From: Tretioscincus oriximinensis
Taxonomy: Eukaryota > Chordata > Lepidosauria > Squamata > Gymnophthalmidae
Assembly (NCBI GenBank): GCA_022410635.1
Contig: JAJVDF010000206.1
Location: 918,642 to 982,641, forward strand
Reading direction: 5' to 3'
DNA: 64,000 nucleotides
Shown here: positions 1-11,870 of the stretch, piece after piece
Layout of the letters: every line of letters begins with the position of its first letter
Numbering within the stretch: the first letter of the stretch is position 1
The notes under the pieces: generated by a model
Seen by the model: only the letters and a program-made list of their open reading frames with translations
Databases searched by the model: none
What the model was told of the DNA's origin: nothing
Program-made: the position numbers and the translations under genes

Positions 1-441
1 AAAAATGTTTTCTCTATCACACAACACAAGGACCAGAGGGCACTCCTTAAAACTGTTGGGTAGAAAAGTGAGAACAGACAAAGGGAAGTATTTTTTCACC
101 CAGAGGGTCATCGGTCTGTGGAATTTACTTCCTGAAGAGGTAGTGGTAGCTAACAGCTTGGATAGTTTCAAGACAGGACTAGACAGGTTTATGGATACTA
201 AGGGTATAAATGGATACTAAGATAGTTGTCTGGATGTAGCCTCCGGGATGGAGCAACAGGCAGGACTTTTGAAATACCATTTGCAGGGAGTCACGAACAG
301 GAGCAGCATATTTTGCTTTCCTCTGTTCGGACTGCCCNGGTGCATCTGGTGGGCCTCTGTGTGACACAGAATGCTGGACTTGATGGGCTGTGGCCTGATC
401 CAGTATGGCTCTTCTTATGTTCTTATGTTCTTATGTTCTTA
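1..441 (+). mobile_element. CR1-clade LINE 3' end, TTCTTATG tail (copy 1, cut by window start)
   Basis: The frame at 5-220 reads as the C-terminus of a CR1-type reverse transcriptase ORF (SLSHNTRTRGHSLKLLGRKV then WNLLPEEVV and SFKTGLDRFMD). It is followed by a 3' UTR ending in repeated TTCTTATG units. The same sequence recurs many times in this window, usually 5'-truncated. Confidence 0.85.
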
Positions 442-1279
442 ACTAGCTCATAGTAAGTGGAGTTAAATGGTAAAAACAAGTACTTAAGGAGAAAGCAGCA
501 CCTAGATGCTGAATGTGTTCAAGGCACTTCTTGGAGGTGCTTTGATTTGCTATCTTGCATGGAGTTGAACACTGGACCCAAAGTCAGTGTCTACATGGAC
601 CTTTTTAATTATGCAGTCACTTAATCTGCAGAAAAGATTTTGATCATGGGCTTTTAGTGCTCCCAGCATGAAAACCACATAGGGGACACCCTCTATTTGA
701 AGTGGTCTTCCAACCATTTCTAGGCCAGNTAGCCATCATGCTATGAAGTGCATAAAATCTGGCACTCTTTCACTAGGCTCTGCAAATAGCCCCCAAAGTA
801 GATCATTAAAGTTTGCCATTGAAATCTCCTTGGGTTGCAACTCCAGAGAGTGAGGAACCACTTACTAATCAGCAGTCAGCTAAATAAGATCCAAATGGGA
901 TTAGAGTTCCCCTGATTCCTTTATACTTTGCTTTTTTCCAGCTTACCATTCCAATTAAATTAGGCCAAGGATACAGATCAGCTTACTCAACAGGACAGTC
1001 AATTCACAGAATTGCTTCACGGATGCATTCCAACACACATTAATCAAAATGAATGAATTCTGCAGAAACCATATTCACTGAGTAACCAGAGCACTAATGT
1101 ATGAAACTTGTGGCGCACAGCAAATAACCTTAATTAAAGAATGGAAGTTGCTTGTCTCTTGTCATCCCTGAAGCACAGAGCTAGTAAAATGTAATTGGCT
1201 TGCNTGATGAGTGGGCATCACGGTTCCATCGTGAAACAAACCTCTCCCCTGCAATTCAATCACAAGGGCATGATTTTCC
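442..1279. other. Intergenic, nothing recognised
   Basis: AT-rich single-copy-looking DNA between a LINE tail and the CDC42EP3 poly(A) region. No gene, repeat family or motif identified. Confidence 0.5.
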
Positions 1280-1282
1280 ACA

Positions 1283-1300
1283 TTTATTCTTTATTTTATT
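1283..1300 (-). terminator. Triple AATAAA polyadenylation signal cluster
   Basis: On the + strand TTTATT occurs at 1283-1288, 1290-1295 and 1295-1300, so the minus strand carries three AATAAA hexamers within 18 bases. This is the densest signal cluster downstream of the CDC42EP3 stop and the best candidate cleavage region, which would lie about 10-30 bases further along the minus strand (about 1255-1275). Confidence 0.6.
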
Positions 1301-1689
1301 GCACAAAGTATCTAAACAATGCAGGGCTCTTCTCTACAACCCCTAGAGTACCATCTGTTGCAGCACAATCGCCTTTGAGTTCCCCACAGAATAACCCACT
1401 GCGAAAATTTAAACTTGTGTAGCCATGTCAGTAACTGAATGAACAAAGCTAAAGGATCAATAACGTATTTCCTGCAAACACGCACAAATATACAGTTTAT
1501 ACAAAGGCTCTTCAAGGAAAAGCCAAGCAACAGCTCTCTTGTGCAATAATGTGTGTTTTTCTCTGTGTACATTTGTGTGTGTAGAAACAGCTGAAAAAAG
1601 TTTAATGTGCATAAAAATATATTTCAGCTTATAAAATAATGGAACTGTTATGGCGGTTTGGCTTTTTCTCTTTTAGGCTGGTTTGTGTA

Positions 1690-2028
1690 AGGCCCTTTAT
1701 GCACATACATATTCATCCGGTTTAAGAAGCTCAGCCCACATAGTGGTAATCTGAATCAGATCAGTACTAAGAGCCCTCTAATCCTGAAATCTAGTATTAG
1801 TGCTGTCTGATCTGGATTAAGCAGCATCACATCCACATGCGGATAGGACCTGAGTTAGCATGGCCGTAGCTGCAAGGGGTGCACTGAATCTGCATTATAA
1901 CATGCATTCTGTCATTACTAATGCTGCCCAACCTGCTTAACGGAGGTGTGTGCTGCTACAGCTAATCCAGATCAAGCAAATCTGGATTTACTAATATAGA
2001 TTTAGCACGGTATGTGTACAAAGGACCT
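1690..2028. mobile_element. Probable MITE inside the CDC42EP3 3' UTR
   Basis: Imperfect terminal inverted repeats: AGGCCCTTTATGCACATAC on the left matches, at 16 of 19 positions, the reverse complement of GTATGTGTACAAAGGACCT on the right. The interior has further inverted similarity around 'TCTGATCTGGATTAAGCAG' and 'GCTAATCCAGATCAAGCA'. No transposase frame and no clear target duplication. Confidence 0.5.
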
Positions 2029-2777
2029 CAAACTGAATACTGTCCATGATCTAGTAAGAGCCCATGTAGTAAGCACCTTCTGTGGCACCAGCTTGTTTTG
2101 GCTACGTATATTTCTCGTAAGAGTTTGGGGAAAAATCCATTCCTATTGGAGCACAGAGCTGTGCATTAACACTTCCACAGTAACAGTGCAGCCAGAATGA
2201 AAAACACTGCTAATAAAAAGATAATGTATTATCATTCTGGAAAGAGTTACATATTAAGTAATGTCAAACTAATTAACATTTAACCTTCACTTCATAAATC
2301 ATTTGCCCGACACATAAAGGATTCTTAAGAACCAAGAGATTTTGAAAATGAACTGGGTTAAAAGAGTCCATCCATTCCAATGTAACCCAGACAAGCAACT
2401 ACTGGATCTTAGAAAACCCTCTGTCCTCTCATTATGAGGCATTTGCCTCGTTAAAAAAAGTTATGAAACGTAAGTAAAAAAAAATAGTTTAAAGTCTTTT
2501 TTTAAAGAAAACTTGTCACTGCAAAGGGAGTTAATTCTATGTGTGTATTGTGTGCATGTAAAAGAAATAGGGCAAAATCCATCCAAAGTTAAGCACACTA
2601 AAAATACACTCATTCTCCACAAATGGATTTAGGCACATGCTTAATTCTTTTGTTAAAATTAAGGGAGGCCAGTTCCCAAGGATGTCTGCAGCCACAAGTA
2701 CTTAACTTTGAGCAGATCATGCCCAGTCAAAACAGTTGAGTTTTATGTAAAGAATTTAGGGGAAAATGAAACAAATC

Positions 2778-3548
2778 CTATGATTTATTTTTATCCATTA
2801 CATTGAGCACTTCGTCTAAAAGTGAGGGCCCAAGGTCAAGCTGCAGAGAAAGCAAAGGTTCTGCTAGATCTAAAAGAGATTCCTCTGATTTAGGCTGAGT
2901 CTTGGTCAAATCACACGAAAGATGGCCACTGTCAAATAATTCCTCTGTTTGCCATTCAGCATATTGTTCTGAGAAACTGGATGAATGGCTGTCTTTTCCA
3001 TTAGTATAATGTGATGTTGGGCCATTCGGCCCCCATGTGATGTCATCTTTGTATATTTTCCCATTCTCCAAGTGTTTGCTCTTCTCCTGCAACTTCTCCT
3101 CCATTACAGGCTCACAGCTATGCCTGGGATTCCTTAAAGGTCCCAGTGAGTCCTGCTTTGAATTAAATGTCACTGGTGACAACAGGGGCAGTGTGAGAGC
3201 TTGAGAACCACCAATGGCAGGAAGTGATATGGCATTTTTGAGCACTGGAGAAGGCGTCTCAGTAAACACGGAGTCAGAGGTGCTGTTTGCCCTCAGGAAC
3301 TCACTGTGGCCTTCACACAGGCTGGCTGTTGTTTCTCCTTCATTCCCAGGTAAGAGCTCATAATTTCCTTGCAGAAAAGAGATGTCTCCAAAAACGTCGT
3401 GTTGCCCTTCTTTCCCAATATGAATGGTGTGACGGAAATCACCTAGAGGTGGGCTGATCATATCAGGAGACAAAATGTCCCTCAGCTTAAACTTCTTCCC
3501 TTTCTTATTATTGCCGGCCTTCAGGTAGATTGGTGTCTTTGCTGGCAT
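2778..3548 (-). CDS. CDC42EP3: Cdc42 effector protein 3 (Borg2), complete single-exon CDS
   Basis: The 256-codon open frame runs from an ATG at 3548-3546 to a TAG at 2780-2778 with no break. Residues 31-45 ([15 protein letters not shown]) are a CRIB motif, the segment through which Borg proteins bind GTP-loaded Cdc42 (and TC10). The N-terminus is basic and lysine-rich (residues 10-22), and the C-terminus has the conserved leucine-rich block [20 protein letters not shown]. From memory the human protein is about 254 aa and nearly identical through the first 70 residues and at the C-terminus; the middle (about 75-90 and 150-215) diverges. Family role: septin organisation and actin/cell-shape control downstream of Cdc42 in the cytoplasm and cortex. 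The start is supported by a purine at -3 (AAT before ATG) and an acceptor 7-10 bases upstream, matching the family's layout of a CDS confined to the last exon. No frameshift or missing CRIB residue is seen. Confidence 0.97.
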   Translation of the reverse strand: MPAKTPIYLKAGNNKKGKKFKLRDILSPDMISPPLGDFRHTIHIGKEGQHDVFGDISFLQGNYELLPGNEGETTASLCEGHSEFLRANSTSDSVFTETPSPVLKNAISLPAIGGSQALTLPLLSPVTFNSKQDSLGPLRNPRHSCEPVMEEKLQEKSKHLENGKIYKDDITWGPNGPTSHYTNGKDSHSSSFSEQYAEWQTEELFDSGHLSCDLTKTQPKSEESLLDLAEPLLSLQLDLGPSLLDEVLNVMDKNKS

Positions 3549-3575
3549 ATTTGGCTGCTGTTTGTAGAGAAGAAG
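3549..3575 (-). other. CDC42EP3: Splice acceptor and short 5' UTR of CDC42EP3 terminal exon
   Basis: Read on the minus strand, a pyrimidine-rich run (CCTTCTTCTCTAC) precedes CAAACAGCAG and then CCAAAT-ATG. AG dinucleotides end at plus positions 3558 and 3555, a NAGNAG tandem acceptor, so 7 or 10 bases of 5' UTR remain in this exon. The rest of the 5' UTR must come from an upstream exon, which I place in the CpG island near 35 kb. Confidence 0.75.
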
Positions 3576-4429
3576 GACGTTGATATATTCAGATGGGTTA
3601 CAAAATTACTTGAACTTTTGACTGTTTCCTTCGGTAAATCCTTTCAGTGTAGTCTATGCCATATTATGGTCTATAGAGTCACTACTAAATACACATTTGT
3701 GTACTCCTCTATTGATGTCTTCAGGAAAACACAATTTTAAAAATGTATAATTTTAAAGTAGAGCTTCCTCCTGAAGAACAAACGGCTGATGTTGTGCNAG
3801 ACAGAAAGGTTGCTTGCTTGCTGTTTCCAGAACACAGAAACCTGCATTAAAAATGAAAGAGGTTATTATTAACTTGTTCTTCATGGTTCATTCAATTTCA
3901 CAATTAATAGTGCTCTTGACAAGTTTCAGCCTGGAGATTACATGTACATGTTGCTTCTCTTCATTAAGCAGGATAAAAGGATTCATCCAGCAACAGCTAA
4001 CTAACTATTTCCCCCTAATTTAGATTCAGTTGCCAAACAAAACTTACAGTACTGTCACTTGTATTTCACACAATGCCAAGCCAACACCTTGAGTCATAAA
4101 AAAAAATCTCTTCAACATTAAATAAAATTGAAAACAGAAATCCTTGTAGGTCTTTGGAACTGATACATGAATATCCTTGCTAATATAATATTGCTTTTAT
4201 AGTAAGGAAGACCAAAGCGGAAATTGTTTTAACAGACTCCTGCACATTTTAGGATTTATCTAGGCATTGGACAATCCACTGAAATATTGTGTTTCCTTGC
4301 CCCCCCTTCAGAAGTGTGATATGTGACCAACTTTGATTCAAAGGAAAAGTAGTGTGATACTCAAATGAAAGGCAAGGGAAAATTTCATTTTGCATCTCTA
4401 TTTATTTGAAACATGACTAGATTCTGGCA
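3576..4429. other. CDC42EP3 intron, nothing recognised
   Basis: 3' end of the large 5'-UTR intron. AT-rich, no repeat family recognised. Confidence 0.5.
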
Positions 4430-5338
4430 TGATTTACACACACAGTGGCTGCAGACGCACTAGGGCTAAAAACAGAAGAGAAAGCCAAATCCTCCATTCG
4501 TTTCCAGTCCTGTTTCAATGTCCCGACAGCACATGTGGTGACATCAAATCCCATTCATTCCTTCCCACTGTTTGCAATTGCTGGGAGACTCCTCCCCCTT
4601 CCCCCTACTTCCTACTTCCCCTTCCCTGAAAGATCGGTCTTGAAGCAGCTACTCTTCCTGAGCAGAGAAAGGCTGAGAAGAAACCTTTCTCTCTGCTCAG
4701 GAAGGGGATGGAGAGGAGGCTTCAAGAGCCAACCCCAGGTGAGTCGCTTCTCTTCCAGTTCTCAGCCTGAAGCTCCTCCCACCCTCCCTGAAAGAAGGAG
4801 GGAGGGAAACAGCAGCTGCTGCTCTTGCTGGGAACAGAGTATCCAGCATGGCCTCACTGAAGGTTAGGAGAGAAGTGCAGGCAGCAGAGTTGCTATGCAC
4901 AGTGACCCTTATGTTCTGGCTACAAATAAAAACAATGAGATCACAGATGGAATGGGGAACTACCAAAAAAAACCTGTGCACAGATGTTACGTCAGTGGGG
5001 TTAGGAAGAACTGGCAGAAATTATGTGCATAGGAACCTAGCCCAGGAAACCCCCCCCCCCTTTCACCATTAGCTGGAGCAACCATTATATCACCCGCACA
5101 AAGGAGAACGGCTACGGAGAATTCCATAGCCAGAGTGGAATTAACGCAAACGGCAAAAAACAGCAACGGTGTCAGGTTTTGACAAAAACTCTGCAGCAGT
5201 AATGAGTGGTGTGTGCGATGAGGAATGTGAGACCGCTCCACAGTTGGGTTTACTGTTAACCAAATGCGCACAGAGAACAGCGAATCCACGGTTGGATCTG
5301 TTTTTAGCCCTAGTGCGTTTGCAGCCAGTGTGATATAT
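4430..5338. mobile_element. Non-autonomous DNA transposon, about 0.9 kb, hAT-like
   Basis: TIRs of about 30 bp: left at 4443-4475 (CAGTGGCTGCAGACGCACTA then GGGCTAAAAACAGA) and right, inverted, at 5297-5330. The interior has a hairpin (4649-4700, CTTCCTGAGCAGAGAAAGG against its inverse) and a C run at 5050. Flanking 4430-4437 and 5331-5338 match at 6 of 8 bases (TGATTTAC, TGATATAT), a possible decayed 8-bp duplication. Short open frames inside (4445-4867, 4987-5520) show no transposase similarity. Confidence 0.65.
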
Positions 5339-5384
5339 GGAATAGGGACGGCTTGTTTTGCCCAGATGTAAGATGAAGAATTTA

Positions 5385-5873
5385 AACAAGAATTTGAAGT
5401 GTACAAAATCATGCATGGGGTGGACATGGTGAATAGAGAAAAAATGTTTTCTCTATCACACAACACAAGGACCAGAGGGCACTCCTTAAAACTGTTGGGT
5501 AGAAAAGTGAGAACAGACAAAGTATTTTTTCACATAGAGGGTCATCGGCCTGTGGAATTTACTTCTTGAAGAGGTAGAGGTAGCTAACAGCTTGGATAGT
5601 TTCAAGAGAGGACTAGACAGGTTTATGGATACCAAGGGTATAAATGGATACTAGGATGGATGTCTGGATGTTGCCTCCAGGATAGAGCAACAGGCAGAAC
5701 TCCTGAGATACCACTTGCAGGGACATTAAAGAGTCATGAACAGGAGCATGTTTTGCTTTCCTCTGTTCTGACTGCCCAGGTGCATCTGGTGGGCCTCTGT
5801 GTGAGACAGAATGCTGGACTAGATGGGCTCTGGCCTGATACAATATGGCTCTTCTTATATTCTTATGTTCTAA
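5385..5873 (+). mobile_element. CR1-clade LINE 3' end, TTCTTATG tail (copy 2)
   Basis: Begins in the RT C-terminal coding part (GAAGTGTACAAAATCATGCA), passes through the same 3' UTR as copy 1 and ends at TTCTTATATTCTTATGTTC. A small deletion breaks the RT frame near 5520. Confidence 0.85.
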
Positions 5874-6049
5874 CATATCCCAGCCCAAGCAAACTTCAAA
5901 ATTGGGGAGAAATATTCCACAGCACTGAAGTTTCTCTCTGGGGCCAGGTAAGGCCACATAATAGCTGCAATGAACTATATCACTGCTGCTTTTTGCTAGG
6001 CTTTAACTACTGAGCAGGAGTGTTTCAGAGAGTGGGCTGTACACTGATT

Positions 6050-6305
6050 TATTTATTTATTTGTACTTGTATCCCGCCCTATACCCAAAGATCTCAGGGC
6101 GGGCAACCACAGTGTGGTCCACATAGCTTTTGTTGCTTTCTCTACAACAGTTACCCTGTGGAGTAGGTGAGGCTGAGGGAGTTCAAAGAACTCTGACTGG
6201 CCCAAGGTCACCCAGCTGGTTCTCGTGGAGGAGTGGGGAATCGAACCGGGAAACTACCAGGTACGAGTCCAACACTCTAACCACTACACCAAACTGGCTC
6301 TCATA
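6050..6305 (-). mobile_element. tRNA-derived squamate SINE (Squam1/Sauria type)
   Basis: On the minus strand it starts GAGCCAGTTTGGTGTAGTGG with an A-box-like segment, then a B-box-like GGTTCGATTCC in the tRNA-related head. A conserved body and a tail CGCCCTGAGATCTTTGGGTA follow, with (AAAT)n at the end. The tail resembles the 3' end of LINE copies elsewhere in this window. Confidence 0.85.
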
Positions 6306-8195
6306 TACAGTGAAGACATACAGTGATGTGCAGTCAAAATGTTCTAGTCCCTCTTTGGATTGGATGGATTCTGTCCGTGTCCAGCAAATTAAGAGATGAA
6401 AAGCTACCAGCTGGCAGAGATCTTGCACAGAGAGTTTAAACTGTGAAAAATTAATAGTAAATAGCTATGACATCTCAGTTGCATTCTGATCTTAGATTAT
6501 TTAAACTGCAACTATATTTTATGTCCAACTGAAGACCTCCAGATGTTCCTGTGTTACAACCTGCAGGGTTCAACTCCCAGCATTCTGTGCCTGACTACAT
6601 GTTTTAAAGACAAAAAGTTTCCAGCAACAAGATCATATTTCTGCTCATATGACAATCTTCTGGAAATGCTAGCTTCATATTCTATACTGCTGACACTGTA
6701 TCAAATGAGAAAACAGGTAATGGGATGTACAGTTTTTGCAGCAACATAACTATAGCAATGCTAAAAAAAACACGTCACAGATATGAAGTGATTGATTACT
6801 GGTAGGTCAAAGTAAATTTTATTGCAGGAATCTTAACACATTAGTGATTGTGTAAAGATTCATATTTGAATTCCTTTACCTCCTTTAAAAAAAGACTAAG
6901 GCCCAATCCCCATGTTCTATTTCCTGCACTTTGGAGGCAAGTTTATCTTCCGTCCGAACCAAGAATCCTTGGGTATCCAGCCTTCCATGAATTTTAAAAG
7001 TCTTTAGAGGAGTCCACAGCCTCCTCATAACATGCAATTTCCACAAGCCTCTGAGACACTACCCAGAATAAGTCTTTGTGTGGACAGGGCCTCCATTTTA
7101 AAATGCCAAAGAAAAATATCTCCGGAGGACTGGAGGGCTGGGCTTATGCAAATTGTATAGATTTCTAAAGATTTCATTGGCTCTTGTCTGTGCACACAAG
7201 TCAACAGGGTTGCAGGGAATTCTGGGGGTTGTAGTTAGAGAAGTGCAGCAGTGCCTTCTGGGGCTTCTCTTTCAAACCAGGCAGCAGCTGAATGGCAAGT
7301 AAAATGGGGACAGACGGCCAACACATTTGATTTTTAAAGCATCTACAGAGCAGAGGAAACAGGTGGGAATGCGACTTAGTTCATAACAAATCAAAATACA
7401 GGCAATTCAATACACAAACATTTCAAATACACAGTATAATTTGCTCTTCTATTAAGAAAACTAACAATAGCTAATATACAATATGAAGATTATAAAATGC
7501 ACAATATAAAGTAAAAGGGAGCAAAAATGGTAACACTACTAATTAAATCTTCAGCGTACGTAGTTTTACAGGTATTAGCCTTTCTGGCCCTTTTTTAATC
7601 TATAGCCAATCATGGCCTGTTATTCTTTATAGTTCTTCTATGCAGTGCTACTCAAAGGAAATCAAGCAAGTGTCGCACTTCGAGACTTAACAACAGAAAG
7701 GTAAGCAGCAAGAGCTTTTGTAGACATCTACTGTAGCTACTCAAGAAGAACNAGACATGTCTACGAATGTTCATGCTGCCTACCTTTTCATTATTGACCT
7801 CAATGCCTACAAGCCTCACTTGCTGGACTTTCTGAACTAAGATTGCTCAAAGAAACAAGCCAGCCCTTTAGTTTCTTCTTCCAGTCAAGAGCAACCACAG
7901 TCCTTACATCTTGTTGCCATGTAAAGCAAACGATTTTGGGGTCGAGGGGAGAAAGCTCTCCCTAAAATGTATGGAGTTTTGTTTTTATTTGTGACCTATC
8001 AATGGAGGATGCATGATCTGTTTGTATTGAGGCTCTTTTCACAAATGTTNAGTGCGAAACAGAAGTGTTCTAGCCATGTTCCTGCCTGGCCTTTACCCCA
8101 TGGACCCTACAGAAAATATATTAAAATAATTCCCCTTGCGTTCAGTCAGCAAATATAAAATTCTACAAAAATTACCAAGTAAACACGCAAAGAAT
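6306..8195. other. Intron, mostly unrecognised
   Basis: Holds weak fragments only: a stretch ending GTGTGGACAGGGCC (about 6990-7095) akin to the foldback family seen near 36.8 kb, and a degenerate PLE tail at 7735-7845. The rest shows nothing identifiable. Confidence 0.5.
7735..7845 (+). mobile_element. Degenerate PLE 3' tail
   Basis: AGAAGAACNAGACATGTCTA and later TTGCTGGACTTTCTGAACTA follow the order of the better conserved PLE tail at 16805-16915, but with many substitutions. An old copy. Confidence 0.5.
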
Positions 8196-8754
8196 AGACT
8201 GTTTAGATTTTTTTTTTAAGTAAATTTTTATTGGTATATATAAGTATGACATTATATAATTACACACATATATATGTTGANATCAACCATCACTCATTGC
8301 ATGTCATACAATAAAAGGAAATACCACCACCACACCAAAGAGTGCTCCCCTACCCTCCCCCCCCTACTTGAGGATATCCAACAAATTCTTAAGTAAATCT
8401 TTTCAAATCCAAAATCCAATATATTATAAATGCCGTGGGTGAATACATCTTATGAAATATCACATGGGAAATGAAGGCCCTCCACTTTATCTCCCATGTT
8501 GGATGGGATAAAATTCCCAATCTTTTTAGCCTTCTTTCCCTTAAAAAGTCAGAGTACAGTTTCTGCCATATAATCGTACCAGGCTTCCTGGGTCCATTTA
8601 TCTTTGTCCTTCCATCCTCTTGCTATCTGAATATGGGCTGCCCTTATCCCTTGCTTANGTTTATATACATTTTCCCTCCCTATCTGTCTTAAGTTCTTAT
8701 TTCCTATAAGGACCTCTTTCACAACAGGAATATTTACCTGAGACTGTTTAGATT
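8196..8754 (-). mobile_element. L1-like LINE 3' end with 14-bp target-site duplication
   Basis: The exact 14-mer AGACTGTTTAGATT occurs at 8196-8209 and 8741-8754 and brackets a 531-bp insert. The insert begins with a T run on the plus strand (poly-A on minus). Minus-strand translation of the inner half gives an L1 ORF2 C-terminus-like string (KWTQEAWYDYMAETVL). 5'-truncated copy, fairly young by its intact duplication. Confidence 0.8.
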
Positions 8755-8837
8755 AAAAATGTGACTTTATATATTATTTATACGAATTTACAATTTTGAA
8801 GAAAATGTTGCTGCAAAGTGAAGCTAATGATCAATAT

Positions 8838-9105
8838 TTAAGAACATAAAAAGAGCCATACTGGATCAGGCCACAGCCCATCAAGTCCAGCATTCTGTGT
8901 CACACAGAGGCCCACCAGATGCACCTGGGCAGTCCGAACAGAGGAAAGCAAAATATGCACCTGTTCATGACTCCCTGCAAATGGTATTTCAGGAGTCCTG
9001 CCTGTTGCTCCATCCCGGAGGCAGAATCCAGACATCCATCCTAGTACCCGTTTATACCCTTGGTATCCATAAACCTGTCTACTCCTGTCTTGAAGCTATC
9101 CAAAG
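8838..9105 (-). mobile_element. CR1-clade LINE 3' end, TTCTTATG tail (copy 3)
   Basis: Inverted copy: TAAGAACATAAAAAGAGCCA opens it, then the reverse complement of the 3' UTR of copy 1, ending within the RT C-terminal region. Confidence 0.85.
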
Positions 9106-11800
9106 CTATTTGCTGAACACTTCACTATCACACTTTCAAAATTCCATCCTCCTGCTAACAGGTATGGCTGGATAGTGCCAGTTGTATCAGCAAATCCAGA
9201 AAACTTATTTCATGATATCGTTTGTTAAAGCTATTTAATTAAATCAGACTGAAAGCCTTTTACTTTCTCACTTCTCCTCATCTTTAATCATTGCATGGAT
9301 TCAATTACAAAAAAGGGTCCAATTCACACTTCATTTCCTCAGATCTTCCACCAGAAATTACTCATTCTGAACATTTGCTTCTGAAACAAATTTGTGCCAG
9401 GAGTGAAGCTCGCAGAGGAATGACTGATATTATTGGTTCTGCCAGTCCTGTCTGAAATTCTAAGATATCTGGATAACAACCCCAAATAATATTCAGAAAA
9501 ACTGCTTTGAAACATTTATCCTTCAACCTCTTTTCATTCCATAAACTTTCAATTATGGTAAAAAAGCAGTTCGTAACTTCATATAAGTTCAGTTAGGTCC
9601 CTTCTGTACTTGTGGCCTACCATAGTCTGCTCTAGCATGTGAATAGCAGGTCCTTAATTTGAAGTTCCCCTACTATTANTAAAACACGTGTCACTGATTG
9701 GCTTGATCTGGGCTTGGGACTGGTCTTTATTTTGACCCAACTCAGAGCTCAGATGGAGGTGTCACAAGCAGAATGATGCCAACTCCCAATAAGTGAGTGT
9801 GGGTGGGTAGGGTGTCCCCCTGTAGCCTCTTTGCCCAATNATTGGGCAGTGAATGCCTGGCCAAGAACCAGTCAAAACCAGGGGGCTGCACATTCCCCCT
9901 GCTTACACCCAAGTCTGCACCTGATGCAGAAAGAGCCTGAATAGCATCAAGCCTTGCTAGAACTTAACTCATTACATCACATATTACTCAAGCTGACAAT
10001 TTTGCAACAGAATTAAGCAGGGAAGAAGAATTCTGTTTGTTTTCCTTGAGACTAACCTTTTAGTTTAATGATTTAATCTTCCTTTGAGAGAAACATTTTT
10101 GAAGGGAGCCAGTTTTAGTTTCATTGCCTTTGGGAGGTTTGTTTGATATATTTTCTCTTCTTGTTCCTAATCGTATAATCTGCTGCTACATTTGGTGATT
10201 CACCCATTACCTGCTACGTAAGACATGAAGGCATTTTATCTCATTTCCAGGAATCTTCAACTCTAACGCAAGGCAGGAGATTGGCAGAACGTTTCAGAAA
10301 GACAAATGTTTGATACAAGGTTTGATTCAAGATTACAGCTGCCACACCCTTTGCAAGGCCACCCACTGGTAAACTATAATACCGGCAATTTATTTACATT
10401 CATTTCTAGCCACCCAGTGAAACCATCAAGCAGGTTAAACAGAACTGAAGGTAATTTACATTGTATTATGGCTTTTTAAACCTTCTTCAGCCCTGAGGAA
10501 TGAAATTAATCTGATTCTTTTCTGGACTTAACCATGAAAACAATTAAGCTCTTACAAAAGTCTTACAAAAGTCTAAACGTAGATGCACACGGCCTACACC
10601 TTCAAATAATTCTGGACATTTTATTTTTGGAGCATTTTCTTGAATATATCTGGGATTTTCAAGAAAAAGTTGCTTGTTGATCCTGATCATAACTAGAGAC
10701 ACTTCCACACAAGGTTCTCCTAACAGGTTGGTAGGATCATTATAATGGCTCAGCTACACAAGACCATGGAGCTTTTGCTGTCTTCCAGGGGTCTACCTGG
10801 GGAAAAGCCCTTTTTCTCATGAAATAACAGATTATGTTTTCCATCATCAGTCTGAAATGGCTGCTGCTGAGGGGTCACAAAATGTCCCAGGGACAGTCTG
10901 AAGCTATCTTGAACTATTTGTGACCACTGTGAACTGACCTGGAATGTTGGGTAAGAATATACTTCAGAGTAAAATGCAAATTTGGAATGCTAACCCCATT
11001 TCCCCCCCAGGAAAGGATGTGCCATTAAGGATAGACTGTTGCCTCATCTCTTGCCCTAAGAACATCCGTTTGTCTGGGAAATGCTGTGCAAGACAAACTA
11101 TGTCTCTGAGTAAACCTCAAAGTGACTCACACTGAGTCACCTTTATCCTGGACTCAGGTATTTCGTATTCTAGATATAATTTTTAGATATAAAATATAAA
11201 ATCATAATAGTCTTTGCTGCATTGTCTCTGCCGGTTTGCCTGAATAAATGTGTTGGTGATGCTTCTTCATAAATTCCAAACACTAAAGCTTGTTAAGCTT
11301 TTCTGTGCAAAGTTTCTGGCACCCTTCCCCTTTTGGTGTGTCACCTCTTGATTTGCATTTCAACAGGATTCCTTCAGTGGAGAAATCCTGCTTTCCAAGC
11401 ACAAAAATTATTTTTAGAGTACACGTTTCATCCATGCCTTCTTTGAATTTAGCCAGGCATCCTTTTGTTGTAATCTATAAGACTGTAATTCTGTGTCTGC
11501 TGCAATCTGAAATCTGGACACTTGCCATAAGCTCCACTGTACTATATGGAAGCTATTGCAGCTGGTCCTCCCAATATCAGATGCTGATGCACCTTGCCTT
11601 TCTCATTGCCTCTTGGATGACTCACTAGATCACCACCTCTCTTGATGGACTTTTAATCATTGCGCAGAAACTTTTATTTACTTTTTATTGATGCTTGTAT
11701 TTGTAAATAGCCACCGTACATTCCATTGTTTAAGTATAATTATCACACTTATGTATCAGAGTTTCTCTATAAATATCAGCTGTTGCCTCTTACTATTTTT
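9106..11800. other. Intron, nothing firm
   Basis: About 2.7 kb without a recognised gene. A fragment of the TTCAGTCCTGAAGA foldback family lies near 10465-10570. Otherwise unremarkable. Confidence 0.5.
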
Positions 11801-11806
11801 ATTTAT

Positions 11807-11870
11807 TTATATAAATTTTATACCGCCCTATACCCGAAGGTCTCAGGGTGGTTAACAATAAAATCATAAT
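11807..11870 (-). mobile_element. LINE/SINE tail fragment
   Basis: Plus strand TTTATTTATATAAATTTTATACCGCCCTATACCCGAAGG is the inverted form of the CGCCCTGAGACC...TATAGGGCGG tail shared by the tRNA SINE and the LINE at 21.0-21.6 kb. Only the tail is present. Confidence 0.65.

Larger units (their letters stand above)
1280..2777 (-). other. CDC42EP3: CDC42EP3 3' UTR (inferred extent)
   Basis: This stretch follows the CDC42EP3 stop codon and is AT-rich with no other gene. It ends at a cluster of polyadenylation signals, giving a 3' UTR of about 1.5 kb, which I believe is near the family's usual size. It is interrupted by a probable MITE at 1690-2028. The end point is inferred from signals only; no transcript evidence is available. 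Confidence 0.6.

Noticed and set aside
4445..5520. Open frames of 140 and 177 codons as transposase remnants
   Set aside because: No catalytic motif or hAT dimerisation region visible; the element is read as non-autonomous.
6240..6305. tRNA gene on the minus strand
   Set aside because: A- and B-box-like sequences belong to a SINE head; the fold is incomplete and the same unit recurs with a SINE body and tail.
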